This document shows, piece by piece, positions 54,059-64,000 of a stretch of 64,000 bases of DNA. Source of the stretch: Seminavis robusta. Its lineage: Eukaryota; Bacillariophyta; Bacillariophyceae; Naviculales; Naviculaceae. A program made the position numbers and the translations under genes. Numbering within the stretch: position 1 is the stretch's first letter; each line of letters opens with the position of its first letter. The notes under the pieces were generated by a model. The model did not search any database, had not been told where the DNA came from, and saw only the letters and a list, made by a program, of their open reading frames with translations. The stretch is from the NCBI GenBank assembly GCA_903772945.1, contig CAICTM010000470.1, positions 1 through 64,000 of the forward strand. Reading direction: 5' to 3'.

Positions 54059-56353
54059 CTAGACTAGGATGGTGTCGTTCGCTCGACAAGGTTGTCCATC
54101 TTCCGACTCACCAGATACCAAAACCGACCACTCCCAAAGATTTCCACTCGTGTATTTAGAAAGCCAATCATCCACACGTTCAATAGACAAATCAACGACA
54201 ATGCCGTCTCCTGGTCCAACCGACCTACTTGTGTATGGGTACTGAAATAAGTTTCTGTCTCCTGTCGGAGTGATTGCTGTTGCCTTCGTCAATTTTGCTT
54301 TGGCGACACCAACATTTTGGATGTGAGCTTGCATCTTGATTGCTGCAAGTGGCCTGCTTGCAACAGATTCTGTCACCGAATTGATCGTGAAGGCCCCATG
54401 TCGAGTGCCTTCTGCAAATAATGCGTCGGTTGGACATGTACTGAGCTGGAGCGTCTGGAGAGGTCTGGTGCGTTTGTCATCCAAAACTGTAATGTTGATG
54501 TAGGGCCCCAATCCAACGCCAGAGCGGAGCATGATTCTTTCACCATTTGTGACACTTTGCTCTAGCAATAAGCTGTCCTGCGCTTGTATGATTACAATTG
54601 CTTGGTCCATACCGGCTGCACCACGGAAAAAGTCCACACAGTCTGCTGCGCCATCACAGTTCTCTGACGAAAATGTCAGGTTCAGAACTGATGGGAAGGG
54701 ATGAGGGCATGTCAAAAGCCTACTACAGTCGTAGGCGCCAATCGGGGTTGTCCCGGCACAACTAATAGTTGCCGTGATATCACATAAAGGAGCTGTGACG
54801 GAGCTTCCATCACCGTCGGTTTCTTCATCCACGGTTTCATCAGGTGCGTCCGTCTCGTCGAAATTGCTCCCGATGGTGACAGAGAGTATGCCCGTAGAAC
54901 CACAAACAGTGTTGCCCTCGGAAATGCCCACGCCAGCTGGCAAGAAATCCAATTTTTGCGCGGGTACTATTTCAACAGCAGGAACAATGAAGTCAACCGG
55001 GACAGGTTCACCAGGATTCAGGAGTCCTTTGGCGCTGTTTGATGTCACCAAACTGGTGAAGTCGAGGGAAAACGGGTCACGATTGCTTGATAGCACCAGC
55101 GAAGTTATGATTGCGGGTGTTACCCCAACGTTGGTCACATGCAGCTGAAACAAAAAGTCGTACACCAGTTTGGGAACGTCAGTTAACGGCGAAACAATTC
55201 CTTGCTCGATGCTCTTGAAGCCAACAAACTGCAAAGCACCAAATCTATTGAACAAAAAGGTGTTGGCGGTGCAGTTGAATTCGAATATGGATTCCTGCAA
55301 CAGGCTGCCATCTGAATCATCATCGCTGGCGGAGTAAATTGAAACGTTCAGAGTGTCTGATATTAGCTCCAACTGTGGATGTGTCAGCGAAAACGTAGCG
55401 TTTGGGGCAACCATGCCTGCAAAGTAAACAACGCTGGTGTTCCGCACAGATGTGACATGTATAAAAGCCGGTTCCGATTGGGTGGGTCCGCCATTGAAGT
55501 CCTCGCATGAAAATTGAGCCGTCGTATAGGTGCCACTGATGCAATCACTTGCATTAAACAAAAGTGTGACTTCAATTGGGTCAAACTCGCAGTCTTCAAT
55601 TGGAGGCAGAGGAGGGCGAAAAGTCTCGCAAGGGTCACGAGAAAGGAGTTCCACACATGAGATGTTGAAGCCAAAGTCACAGAAGTCTGCCGATGGACTT
55701 CCAGTAGGCACCTCTGATGGCGCCACAGATGGGATTGGAGAGTTTGTTGGTGCCAAGGAAGGTGCATTTGATGGAGCATTTGATGGTGCCATGGACGGCG
55801 ATGATGCGGACAAAACTTGTGTGAATTGCTGCCCTGAAAAGGCACCACTGGGCTGGTCGTCATCCCTGGTGAAGACAATGGCCAAAACAACCGCTATCAC
55901 AATGGCAAGCAGCAGCGTCAGTATAGACAAAGTCCTCCAGAACCTGGATTGCTTCAACGGGGCAGCAATGACAACTTCACGTTGGCCTTCAAGATCAGTG
56001 CCGTCGGCCACAGTGCAGGCAGCAACCGCCTGCTGACTTGGATCATTAGGGGTAGGGTCTGGGTTGCTCTGGGTAATTACGGCAGGTGCTTCAACGCCTT
56101 CCTCTCGCAGACCTTGTTGCTGCTGCTCTTCTTCGTATGTTTCATCAACAGGGTCTTGTTGTATTTGTTCCGTGTCGATATTATTGACGTGCTCAGCTCC
56201 AACAGTACATGTAGTAGTCTCGGCTCCACGATGGAGCCCACCTTTCACGAGAGGCGCCATTCTGGGTGCATATGCGTTTGCCTCCGTAGTTTCTTGGCGC
56301 CTCCGCAAGCCTTTGCCTTGTTTCTCACCTGGGCTTCCTGTGGGGTTGTTCAT
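54059..56353 (-). CDS. type II membrane protein with two related Cys-rich ectodomain lobes
   Basis: Intron-free, 764 residues from ATG 56353, TAG stop. A ~140-residue charged cytoplasmic part is followed by one membrane helix (FWRTLSILTLLLAIVIAVVL). A stalk of PSMAPSNAPSNAPSLAPT type leads to two lobes that start alike: CDFGFNISCVELLSRDPC...FDPIEVTLLFNASDC and CDITATISCAGTTPIGAYDC...PSVLNLTFSSENC. Each continues as a beta-rich segment with INV/NVGV motifs (HVTNVGVTPAIIT, HIQNVGVAKAKLT). An internal duplication is therefore likely. I recall similar architectures in diatoms but no named function. Several N-x-S/T sites fit surface exposure. Confidence 0.8.
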   Translation of the reverse strand: MNNPTGSPGEKQGKGLRRRQETTEANAYAPRMAPLVKGGLHRGAETTTCTVGAEHVNNIDTEQIQQDPVDETYEEEQQQQGLREEGVEAPAVITQSNPDPTPNDPSQQAVAACTVADGTDLEGQREVVIAAPLKQSRFWRTLSILTLLLAIVIAVVLAIVFTRDDDQPSGAFSGQQFTQVLSASSPSMAPSNAPSNAPSLAPTNSPIPSVAPSEVPTGSPSADFCDFGFNISCVELLSRDPCETFRPPLPPIEDCEFDPIEVTLLFNASDCISGTYTTAQFSCEDFNGGPTQSEPAFIHVTSVRNTSVVYFAGMVAPNATFSLTHPQLELISDTLNVSIYSASDDDSDGSLLQESIFEFNCTANTFLFNRFGALQFVGFKSIEQGIVSPLTDVPKLVYDFLFQLHVTNVGVTPAIITSLVLSSNRDPFSLDFTSLVTSNSAKGLLNPGEPVPVDFIVPAVEIVPAQKLDFLPAGVGISEGNTVCGSTGILSVTIGSNFDETDAPDETVDEETDGDGSSVTAPLCDITATISCAGTTPIGAYDCSRLLTCPHPFPSVLNLTFSSENCDGAADCVDFFRGAAGMDQAIVIIQAQDSLLLEQSVTNGERIMLRSGVGLGPYINITVLDDKRTRPLQTLQLSTCPTDALFAEGTRHGAFTINSVTESVASRPLAAIKMQAHIQNVGVAKAKLTKATAITPTGDRNLFQYPYTSRSVGPGDGIVVDLSIERVDDWLSKYTSGNLWEWSVLVSGESEDGQPCRANDTILV

Positions 56354-57683
56354 CCTTGTCTTGGGCTCTTTTGATTATTGGTGGAACGGGAAATTACTAT
56401 GGGTTAGAGGGAACTATGATGAGGACGGGGAACAGATTTATGTGATGGAAAAGCGGTTTACGACTGTGGTTGGTGGTTGGAGGGTACAGTGTACTGTACT
56501 ATGCTCTGATCCAGGACTGGAGTCGAGTCACACTGTACTGGTACCCACTGTACCACCGACCTATTGTAGTGGTACATGCTGTAGTTTCCGGGAGTGGTAC
56601 TGCAGCACTGAGTCGTCACTCCCAATTTATTATTTGTGGGAAAGATCCTTCAGTCTTGAGCCCACAGCCCGTGTGAGTCCCGGTCGTGCAGGTCTGCATG
56701 TCTGCATCGCGGTAGCGGCGCCTGGTAATACGGGTACCGCTACCATACGGTACCTGGTACCGGTGCTGCACTAGTATTGCATTGCCACCGCAAAGCAGCA
56801 CAAAGGCACCGAGATGAACAAAGCCTTGGTATTGATCGCGCCCGCCATAAGCATGTGTGGCTCTGGTGTCCCTGTTGGCACAATGAGCTACCGCCGTTCC
56901 TGCGGGGATGCCATTGGTGCACTTGCCATCATCCGCTAATCTTGCCACCCTCCTCTTGCTTGTTTGCTCCCAGCCTACGACTTCCCCTATGATTGCCCCA
57001 TTTGCCCTGCTCCCGCCCACTCCCTACGACTCCCCACGAAAGATGCCCTAGTCTGCCTAGGCCCCATCGCCTTGACCCTCTATTTAGTTTTTCATTTCTT
57101 TATTAGAAGAATAAGGAAGCAGGCATTGGCTTGCAAGTCCCCGTCAAAGAACCCAGACAAACCCTTACTGGCTGCGTTGGACCTTTTGGGTTATGTTTTG
57201 CCTGCTTTCGAAATTACCGAGGCTTCTGCATTTTATTAAGCCAGACCACGTAGGGCTAGATTTCAATTTAAAAGTGGAGCCTTCAAAATTTTGTGGAAGA
57301 GACCAAGAGTGGAGCTTGATACATCACATGCTAGCTATCAGCTCTACGCACATACTGTACTGCCACACATCAGGGGGGCAAGAGTGGCGCTTCGGACTGC
57401 ACATGCTACATCAGCCATCAGCTCCGCACAGCTACTGCCACAACACTAAGAGTGAACACTCCACATACATTATAGATTGTTAACATTTGTGCAGTAGTGC
57501 TCAAAAGTACCAAAAATGGCCTCCAAAGGCTCTCGTTTCCCACTTGTACGCCTCTTGAACGTGCTTTCATTCTTTCACCATTCGATCCATGGTCTTGTCA
57601 AATAACTGAGCCTCGTCGAGACTTTTTATCGGATCCGAGCTCTCCTCGCCTCTGATTGATTGGCACACCCGTCCGTTGCTTAT
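56354..57683. other. gene-free interval
   Basis: Contains dense GGTACC/ACCGGT palindromes at 56730-56765. Two imperfect copies of AAGAGTGG(A/C)GCTT..ACATGCTA at about 57305 and 57378 form a ~73-base direct repeat. Frames at 56964-57239 show a hydrophobic patch but no domain. Confidence 0.45.
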
Positions 57684-57944
57684 TTAGTTTTCTTGATTCT
57701 CACATTGTTCTCGAATGGTGGTTAGCATGGCGGAAATGTCCTCCAATTCCCTGCGTTGTTCTTCGTAAGTGGCCACGGCTGTTTCACTAAACTTGTTGAT
57801 TTCATCGACGTATTGCGACGATCGGCCACTGGAAGCCTCAAAGAGAGCCGACGACTTGACGACATTGGCAGTAGTGAGAGGGGCGAATCCAACGACGGAT
57901 TGAGCACTCAGGCACAAAGCGGAAACAACGGCAAAGGACTTCAT
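57684..57944 (-). CDS. small protein with plastid-type bipartite presequence
   Basis: 86 residues from ATG 57944 (MKSFAVVSALCLSAQSVVGF). A signal peptide ends at SVVG|FAP, the diatom ASAFAP-type motif with the essential Phe, followed by a Ser/Ala-rich transit segment (LTTANVVKSSALFEASSG). The mature part of about 50-60 residues is helical and charged (VDEINKFSETAVATYEEQRR, then LEDISAMLTTIREQCENQ). No family was recognised. The Phe at +1 strongly suggests stromal import; the role is unknown. Confidence 0.75.
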   Translation of the reverse strand: MKSFAVVSALCLSAQSVVGFAPLTTANVVKSSALFEASSGRSSQYVDEINKFSETAVATYEEQRRELEDISAMLTTIREQCENQEN

Positions 57945-58694
57945 GGTGGTAGATCTAGATACTGGTGTAATGTCTCTGGTGTTCCGGAACAAGCTTGCGT
58001 TTTGTGAGAACAAGAAAGCCTTTGCCTACCCATGTTTTGCTTCGGATGAGAAAGACTTTGCTCTGACGTCTTGCTTGCATGGACACACCTCTCAGTGAGA
58101 AGATGCCTTTTGCCTGCCCATGGTTTGCTCTGCATGAGAAAGTCGAGTTGCTCTGACGTCTTCCTTACATTGTCCTTATTCAGCTGGAGTCGTCCAATGG
58201 CATTGTCAAAAGTCAGGTTTCTCAGAACAAGAGAGAAAGTTCTGAGAACACGTCACTAAGATACTCGCTCTGTTGGCTTGCATCGGTACCGGTGTCGGTA
58301 CCATGGTACTGTACGGGTAGAGAGCAGGGCGACAAGAGGCCAAGCACACAGAATAAAAAGATCAACCGTTGGATCCTGATCCTATCACATCTCCAAGTCC
58401 ACCGCCTACCTGTATCTCGGGCACACGTTTCGTCCATACAGGTAGACTGTGAGATCTTCACGCGATAAGTTCTTGAATCGATATCTTGTGGGCTACTCGA
58501 GAGCTACTTTCAGTGACCTACAACATCAGCTCATGTGGACTGGCCTGTGACTGTGCCTATGGTGCCTTCTAAAAGAACAAAAGTGAGGAATCGGGGCTGC
58601 AGAGGTGCATGCGCCCTTTTCGCGCGAAGCTTCACTACGTAGAACCGCAACAGTCCAAGGCTCATGGCGCACAATCAGGAATGAATCGAATCAA
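57945..58694. other. intergenic, with a ~100-bp direct repeat
   Basis: AAGCCTTTGCCTACCCATG...TTGCTCTGACGTCTTGCTT (about 58016-58078) and GATGCCTTTTGCCTGCCCATG...TTGCTCTGACGTCTTCCTT (about 58102-58170) are direct repeats. Each carries GTTTTGC/GTTTGCT, GATGAGAAAG/CATGAGAAAG and TGACGTC, a CRE-like palindrome. A GGTACCGGTGTCGGTACC palindrome lies near 58285. Confidence 0.5.
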
Positions 58695-59954
58695 ATGCAG
58701 CTACTCAAGAATCTAGCATCAGTTTCTTTGTTGCTGCTATCAAGTGGAAACTTGGTGAAAAGCAATGCCATTGGAATATCACCCCTGAAAGAACACGAAT
58801 CCTCCTCTTCATTATCAGAACCACATCTTCGTCATCGTCAACTCCAAAAATGGTGTCCGGACTATCCATCCAACAACAACATTGTCTTTAACATTACCAA
58901 AGAGACCATTGAAAACACCAAGATCTTGTTTGATTTGCTCCTATTGGTGACATGCAGTGAATCCGGTCCCATTCAGGACCTGACGCCAGAACAAAAGGAA
59001 CCCTACGAGACGCTCGTTTGTTGGTCCGATTGGAATGACCAGACGCTGGTAGCCAAGTCCAAAACAAGCACACCTGCTTGCTTTGCGCTGTTTCAGGGGA
59101 CCAATAGTTTGAATCCATTGGGTAAGTGAGTGCAATGCAAGGTTGGGCTGCTGCCTGCTCAGTGGAGCTCACAGATCATGTTTGCTTAGACTACCTCCAG
59201 AATGCCAACATCTTTAGCGCCAGAGTCAAGGACAGCGATTGCCTTGTTCGGAGTGGGTACAAGAATGGATATTTTACCAAGTATTACGAGGAGTTCATTA
59301 CGGAGGTGCGTCAAAAGCTGCAGCATTCTTGATCAAGCCCATGCTGCCCTGTGCGGTACCGGTACCTGCACTCACAATATGAATGAACAACCACACTGCA
59401 GGTAGATAACTGTGTTGCCTCTTGCACAGGTCAGTGTCCACTCTTTTTGGGTGGATACAGTCAGGTAAGGAAACGAGTGGTCAGAACACATGCATGCATT
59501 GGCGTGATAATTGCCTGGACCATCACCAACGAGTTCGGCTCACTTTTGATTCAATTCTCAGGGCGGAAGCATTGCCGTCGTGGCATCCATTGACTTGAGA
59601 CACTACAACCCCACAATCATCACCTTTGGAGCTCCTCGAGTGGCGGTAGATTCGCACAAATTTCCTTGTCATGATGCCAACCCACAAAACCACTATCGAT
59701 ACATGAATCAACTTGAAGACGAATACGATTGTGTGGCCAACATGATTCCGGATTTCAATGGAAAACACATGGGCACCAGCCTCATCTTGGATGATACAAA
59801 CTGGCCCATTCGCACCGGAGGCATCAACGACAACCTATCCAGGACACCACGAGGATTCGGGCCCCATGATAGAGACTTGTATCGATCTCGTGTGGATGAG
59901 ATTTTTGTACGAAAATGCTATCCCCTCCCGGTGGTCTCGGTTGCCGATGACTAA
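58695..59954 (+). CDS. secreted class 3 lipase
   Basis: Four exons, 58695-59121, 59190-59305, 59402-59464 and 59562-59954, agree in phase and give 332 residues. ATG 58695 (MQLLKNLASVSLLLLSS) supplies a signal peptide. Lipase_3 features in order are ACFALFQGTN (oxyanion strand), LGGYSQ|GGSIAVVAS (G-x-S-x-G nucleophile elbow, split by intron 3), ITFGAPRVAV, then YRYMNQLEDEYDCVANMIP with the catalytic Asp region, and a His in GKHMGTSLIL. Six or more Cys suggest disulphides. It hydrolyses ester bonds of acyl lipids outside the cell or in the secretory path. The Asp-Cys-Val wording in place of the usual D-x-VP is slightly unusual. Confidence 0.85.
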
Positions 59955-60404
59955 AAATGAATTGTCACCGACTAAGCGCTCGGCAGACGACATGTACATG
60001 TACCATCACGACAAATCAACAGGCCTGGGCGAATAACCATCCTTGAGTCGGCAGACGACGAATCGGCCAGCTGAGAACCCTATAGCAAAAATGGAGGCAT
60101 ACCGGTACCTGTTGGTTGGGACTTCGCAACGCTTCACCATAACCTTGACAATCAAGTCTCGAAGTCGGCACTACGTCTGGTTTGGATCCGCAGCCGCAAC
60201 ACGACAACATCATATGATTCGATTCAATCATTCGATTACACGGCAATTCACGGTAGATTGAACAATGTCGCAAGCCCAGACATTACAGTACGAGTTTATG
60301 GCTATGGTTCTAAGCTTAGGCCAACCATGCCCTTGCTGATATCAGCTGTTGGCATTCTGCTTGCTGGGAGAGATGGTAAAATGGTTGAAGATGTCGATTG
60401 GCAT
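59955..60404. other. intergenic between convergent genes
   Basis: An ATACCGGTACCTG palindrome lies near 60098. No coding signal was seen. The lipase and the DUF4116 gene end toward each other. Confidence 0.4.
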
Positions 60405-63296
60405 TCAGGCATCCGATTCTTCCGCCTCCGGATCCTCTACCTCAGACGGTTGCGAGTACAGGTACGGAGAAACTCGAATGTGCGACCATAGGAATCCTCT
60501 TTCAGCGAATGCGCCAATAACTGGAGCACAGTGCTGGATACTTTCCGCGACTCTCATGTCTTCATCAATGCCCGCGTAACCACGGATGAGCCGTTGAACA
60601 TCGGTCGGCAGATGCGGAGACAGGTGCCAAGACTCCATCCTCAAGCTAAGAATCATGCCTGCTGAAACCTGTGTTGCTTTATCTGAACTTGTCATGACGT
60701 CGAAATCGCCCCCCTCCGTCTCCGGAAGAACTTTCCTGAGAGCAACAACTGCTGGCGTAAAAAGCTTCTTGAAATCCTCACCAACAAAACTTCTCCACCA
60801 TCTTTGGGCACCGGTACCTTGGCCGCCACCATATCGAACTACTTGTGCTACAACAGCAGGATCGTTGCGAAGGGCAGTCTTCAACGGCTCCTCCAGGTGT
60901 TCTGTGACAAGAAAGTTCTGTGTTGCAGCTTCCAAGGCAAACTCTGGGTCTTCTGACCAATGTTCTTCCACATCTTGCATGACAGATGCATCCGCAATCA
61001 CCGCAGATAGTACAATCTCCCTGTCATCCACTAGCTCCGCGAAATACCACAGGCAATGACCATTCCGTTTGACAGCGGCCATTGCAATTTCCCGATCTGT
61101 GGTCAGAGCATCGTCCAAGTTTTGAACCAGCTGCTCCACCACCCCCTTGGAGCAATTCTCTAAAGCTGCAAGGACCACGTCCCTGTCTGCCGCCAGTGAC
61201 CCGTACAATTGAAAATAGAAATCGCCATCGTGCTTCATTCCAGCCAAAACGACCTCCTTGTCTGCTTTGAGGCTGTGTGGGAGGACGGCGAGGACGCTTT
61301 TAGCCATCTCTTGGCTGTCGCTCTTCTCAAGAATGCATAGGACAAGCTCTCTGTCCTCCCGCGTGTGCTCTGGAAGATACTGGAAAGCATTTCCATTCTT
61401 CCTTACGGCAGCCAGAGCCACCTTCTTATCGGCACGCACATACGCGTCCAAATATTGAATCAAAGACCCAGAGTCATCTTGCGAAACAACCAACAGACCG
61501 ATCTCCTTGTCGGCCTTCCAAGCCTCCGACGTATGGGTGATGGCATTCGGGTTCTGTGACACTGCAGCAACGACAATACTCTTCTCGTTGCAACTTGGCA
61601 AGTACCTCAGAAGCAGACCATCCCCTGAAACGGCAGATAGAGCAATCTCGTTGTCTGATTGCAGTGACTCGGACACGTACTCGATTGCCTGGCAGTTCTC
61701 TGTCACGGCCGCCAAAGCAATCTCTCTATCCTGGTGATCTGGCAAACAGAACCGGAGCAACCTTCCGTCTTGGCGGACGGCCGTCAGAGCAATCTCCTTG
61801 TCGTTGCGTAGTTCCACTGGCAGCTCCTCAAAGCGCAATGGGAACTCTGCTACTTCCTGGAGTTCGAGCATTCTTCGAATGTTGTGAATGGGTACAAAAT
61901 CCAACGCATGATTCCCGGCGCTGGGTTGTAAGACACCCACCTTTTTGAGATCATGGCGTTGACGGCGAATGGCTTTTCTCAAAATGGAGGCATCGTTCAA
62001 CAATCTCGGTGATACAAACTGGAGCATTTCGGGAGAAAAGCGACCGATATCGACATCGCCCAGGATAGCCTCCTTGACCACGTCATAGTCATCTCGGAGA
62101 CGTTCTGGCAACTTTCGAAACAGGTCCGCATTGTCCACGCCGTCCTTCTGAAATTCTTGAAAGACAGCCCGTTTGATAACGTTTGCAATCGTTTGTGAAT
62201 TATTGTGTAGCTCCTCGGATGCGTATTGTAGGATCAAAAGACCATCCCCGTCTGTAACGTCTAGTATAAAGCCCTTGTTGGAGCGCAGACGATCGGACGC
62301 GTGCTCCAATATACCAGCACAACCACCATGCTGGTGGATGGCTTCTCGGACCAGTTCCGCGTCATCCTGCAGATTGTCCGAGGCAAACTCCAACATATGT
62401 CCCGTTCGCTTGACGGCTTTGAGGACAATCCGTCTGTCGTTGCGGAGGCGTCTCGATGCCAACGTGAGTGTATTGCCGTCTTTTCGAACGGCAGCTAGCA
62501 CTACTTCTCGATCCGATTTCAAGTTTCCACTGGCTCGTTTCAACAGCGCAAAGACTTCGTTGGTGCGTGCATTGTGAATGGCCGCCAAGACATATTGTCG
62601 GTCTCCCATGAACCTATCCTGAATGAGCGATTCCATGCTGTGATTCGTGTTGCTTGCATTCTCCACCAAAGCCATGGCAATGTCCCGATCCTTCTGCAAT
62701 CGATACGACGCATGAATGAGTGCTTTGGGAGAGTGATGCACGGCCCGCAGGACAATTTTCGGGTCGTCTCGGAGCCGCTGTGATGCATGCTTGAGTGCCG
62801 CATTGCCTTGCTCCAATGCAGCGAGGATAAATCTCCGGCTGTTGCGCAGTCGTTCGGAAGCATAGCCCACAAATGGATCATAGTGGGTACACAATCGTCC
62901 CGCGGCTAGCATGAATTCTTTATCGTCTCGGAGTGTGGGGGAAATACACTGCAGAATGTGGGACTTTTCGGGCGACAAAGATTGCAAGGCTGCCAAACAA
63001 ACATCCTCATCGTCTCGGAAACTGTAGTGAATAAAGGACATTGCCAACACAGCACCATCTTGCTGTACGGCGGCCAGTACAATCTTCTTGTTGGTTTGTA
63101 GTCTTCGCGATGCGTGTTGCAAAACACTGCCATCTTCACTCACGGCTGCCAAGACAATCTCCTTGTCGTCGTTGAAATGATGGAGGTCTCCGCCAAGAAG
63201 ATTGGGGTCTTCACCGACCATACGGAGAGCTTTTCGACGATCATTGTCACTTGGCGGTCTCTTGCGCTTCTTGCTGATAGACACAGGGGAGCTCAT
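60405..63296 (-). CDS. DUF4116 tandem-repeat protein
   Basis: Intron-free, 963 residues from the first in-frame ATG at about 63296 (MSSPVSISKKRKRPPSDN), with an early basic cluster that could be a nuclear signal. About 17-20 repeats of ~30-50 residues follow, each with a D-(K/R)-(E/D)-(I/V)-(V/A)-L-A-A-V core, for example DDKEIVLAAVSEDGSVLQHAS, NKKIVLAAVQQDGAVL and SDREVVLAAVRKDGNTLTLAS. The C-terminal ~130 residues are different (WWRSFVGEDFKKLFTPAV, LPTDVQRLIRGYAGI). DUF4116 repeats are abundant in diatoms and some giant viruses and predict an all-helical solenoid, probably for protein binding. No catalytic motif is visible. Confidence 0.88.
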   Translation of the reverse strand: MSSPVSISKKRKRPPSDNDRRKALRMVGEDPNLLGGDLHHFNDDKEIVLAAVSEDGSVLQHASRRLQTNKKIVLAAVQQDGAVLAMSFIHYSFRDDEDVCLAALQSLSPEKSHILQCISPTLRDDKEFMLAAGRLCTHYDPFVGYASERLRNSRRFILAALEQGNAALKHASQRLRDDPKIVLRAVHHSPKALIHASYRLQKDRDIAMALVENASNTNHSMESLIQDRFMGDRQYVLAAIHNARTNEVFALLKRASGNLKSDREVVLAAVRKDGNTLTLASRRLRNDRRIVLKAVKRTGHMLEFASDNLQDDAELVREAIHQHGGCAGILEHASDRLRSNKGFILDVTDGDGLLILQYASEELHNNSQTIANVIKRAVFQEFQKDGVDNADLFRKLPERLRDDYDVVKEAILGDVDIGRFSPEMLQFVSPRLLNDASILRKAIRRQRHDLKKVGVLQPSAGNHALDFVPIHNIRRMLELQEVAEFPLRFEELPVELRNDKEIALTAVRQDGRLLRFCLPDHQDREIALAAVTENCQAIEYVSESLQSDNEIALSAVSGDGLLLRYLPSCNEKSIVVAAVSQNPNAITHTSEAWKADKEIGLLVVSQDDSGSLIQYLDAYVRADKKVALAAVRKNGNAFQYLPEHTREDRELVLCILEKSDSQEMAKSVLAVLPHSLKADKEVVLAGMKHDGDFYFQLYGSLAADRDVVLAALENCSKGVVEQLVQNLDDALTTDREIAMAAVKRNGHCLWYFAELVDDREIVLSAVIADASVMQDVEEHWSEDPEFALEAATQNFLVTEHLEEPLKTALRNDPAVVAQVVRYGGGQGTGAQRWWRSFVGEDFKKLFTPAVVALRKVLPETEGGDFDVMTSSDKATQVSAGMILSLRMESWHLSPHLPTDVQRLIRGYAGIDEDMRVAESIQHCAPVIGAFAERGFLWSHIRVSPYLYSQPSEVEDPEAEESDA

Positions 63297-64000
63297 GGTG
63301 GGGGATTGTTGGTGGTTGATTTTGGACTTTAGTGGTTGCTCCAAGAGGCCGTGATGGCCATGGTGAAGGAGTCTCTTTGCCTTGTGCTTTTCCGCTTTGT
63401 GCACTCCGTCTCTTTGGAGGCGAAGATTTATGGACGCTCAAAGACATAACGGATAATCTTGTAAATTGCGAAGCGCACACTTGCTCCTTGGGGCAAAGTT
63501 GCTACCAAGCCGTGAACAGCTCCCACCTTGCTCGAGCCTCGAGGGGTTTCCCTCAAAGCAGCCGCGACAAGCACCCAGACAACAACCGCCCCAACTTGAC
63601 GAAGAAGGGAGGAAGAAAGAGAAAAAGGCGGCAGCTGCAGCCGCGAATGCAACAATGCACCTGCAGCCATCAAGCCTTTCAGCAACTAGCTACTAGTACC
63701 AGGTACAGTCACTGTAGCTACATGCGATGCAGTGGACCCCCTTTTACTGCGGTGGAATCGAATCACGTTTAGATGTTGGGCAATAGTCCTAATAGCGCTG
63801 CCCTCGATCCATTCCCTCTCTGCTGCCTTGCTTACTCGCGAACTCAAGAGTCCTTCCAGAGAGGGGGCCTAGCTAGCTAGCTAGCTAGCTAGATAGTTTT
63901 AGCAACCCTACCTACCAGCTGGCTAGATCATGACATCGTGGCTGGTGGAGGGTGGAGGGGACGATGGCATACGATGGCAATTGAGCGGGCTTTATAGCGT
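63297..64000. other. upstream region, no gene seen
   Basis: The DUF4116 open frame continues about 100 bases upstream of its ATG. A (TAGC)n run of about 24 bases lies at 63870-63893 and a GTACCAGGTAC palindrome near 63697. No further coding signal to the window end. Confidence 0.45.

Noticed and set aside
1-64000. tRNA, rRNA or riboswitch genes
   Set aside because: No cloverleaf with A and B boxes and no conserved rRNA core was seen on reading both strands; a covariance-model search would be decisive.

Overview
The window looks like nuclear DNA of a diatom, most likely a raphid pennate with a repeat-rich genome (inference from content; no marker gene is present). The signs are short GTAAG..AG introns in dense genes, receptor-like LRR proteins, very long Pro/Thr/Ser-rich secreted proteins, helicase-associated and DUF4116 repeat proteins, and a small precursor with a plastid-type FAP cleavage motif. 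Splice sites below were placed by eye and accepted only where reading frame and domain continuity agreed on both sides.

Layout. 1-2.6 kb holds no recognisable gene. 2.6-11.6 kb carries an LRR membrane protein, an amino-acid permease, a collapsed LRR relic and a ten-exon membrane class III nucleotide cyclase. 12.1-13.5 kb is repeat-rich. 13.5-18.7 kb is a multi-gene DNA transposon (Harbinger/IS5-type DDE transposase plus accessory genes) bordered by arrays of TGTTGA words. A LINE 3' fragment and a hypothetical gene follow.

20.13-22.68 kb and 49.12-51.74 kb are two copies, in opposite orientation, of one 2.1-2.6 kb repeat built largely of ~150-bp tandem units (about 6 versus 10 copies). The left copy carries a 443-bp MITE, and the right copy is its empty site. 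The ~26.4 kb between them holds an MFS sugar transporter, an NTF2-like protein, a helicase-associated-domain protein, a three-part FSH1 hydrolase-RWD-GTPase fusion, an SGNH/PC-esterase-like protein, a Pro/Thr-rich secreted protein, a KCTD-type BTB gene with a frame break, LRR relics, and an ~8.6-kb LRR-mucin gene with a very recent internal duplication.

52-64 kb carries an RDD membrane protein with actinobacterial-style N-terminal repeats, a large type II membrane protein, a small plastid-targeted protein, a secreted class 3 lipase and a 963-residue DUF4116 protein.

There is no operon logic. The recurring theme is surface and secreted proteins (LRR, PT-rich, cyclase receptor, lipase, SGNH) among mobile DNA. 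No tRNA, rRNA, CRISPR array or organelle gene was recognised.
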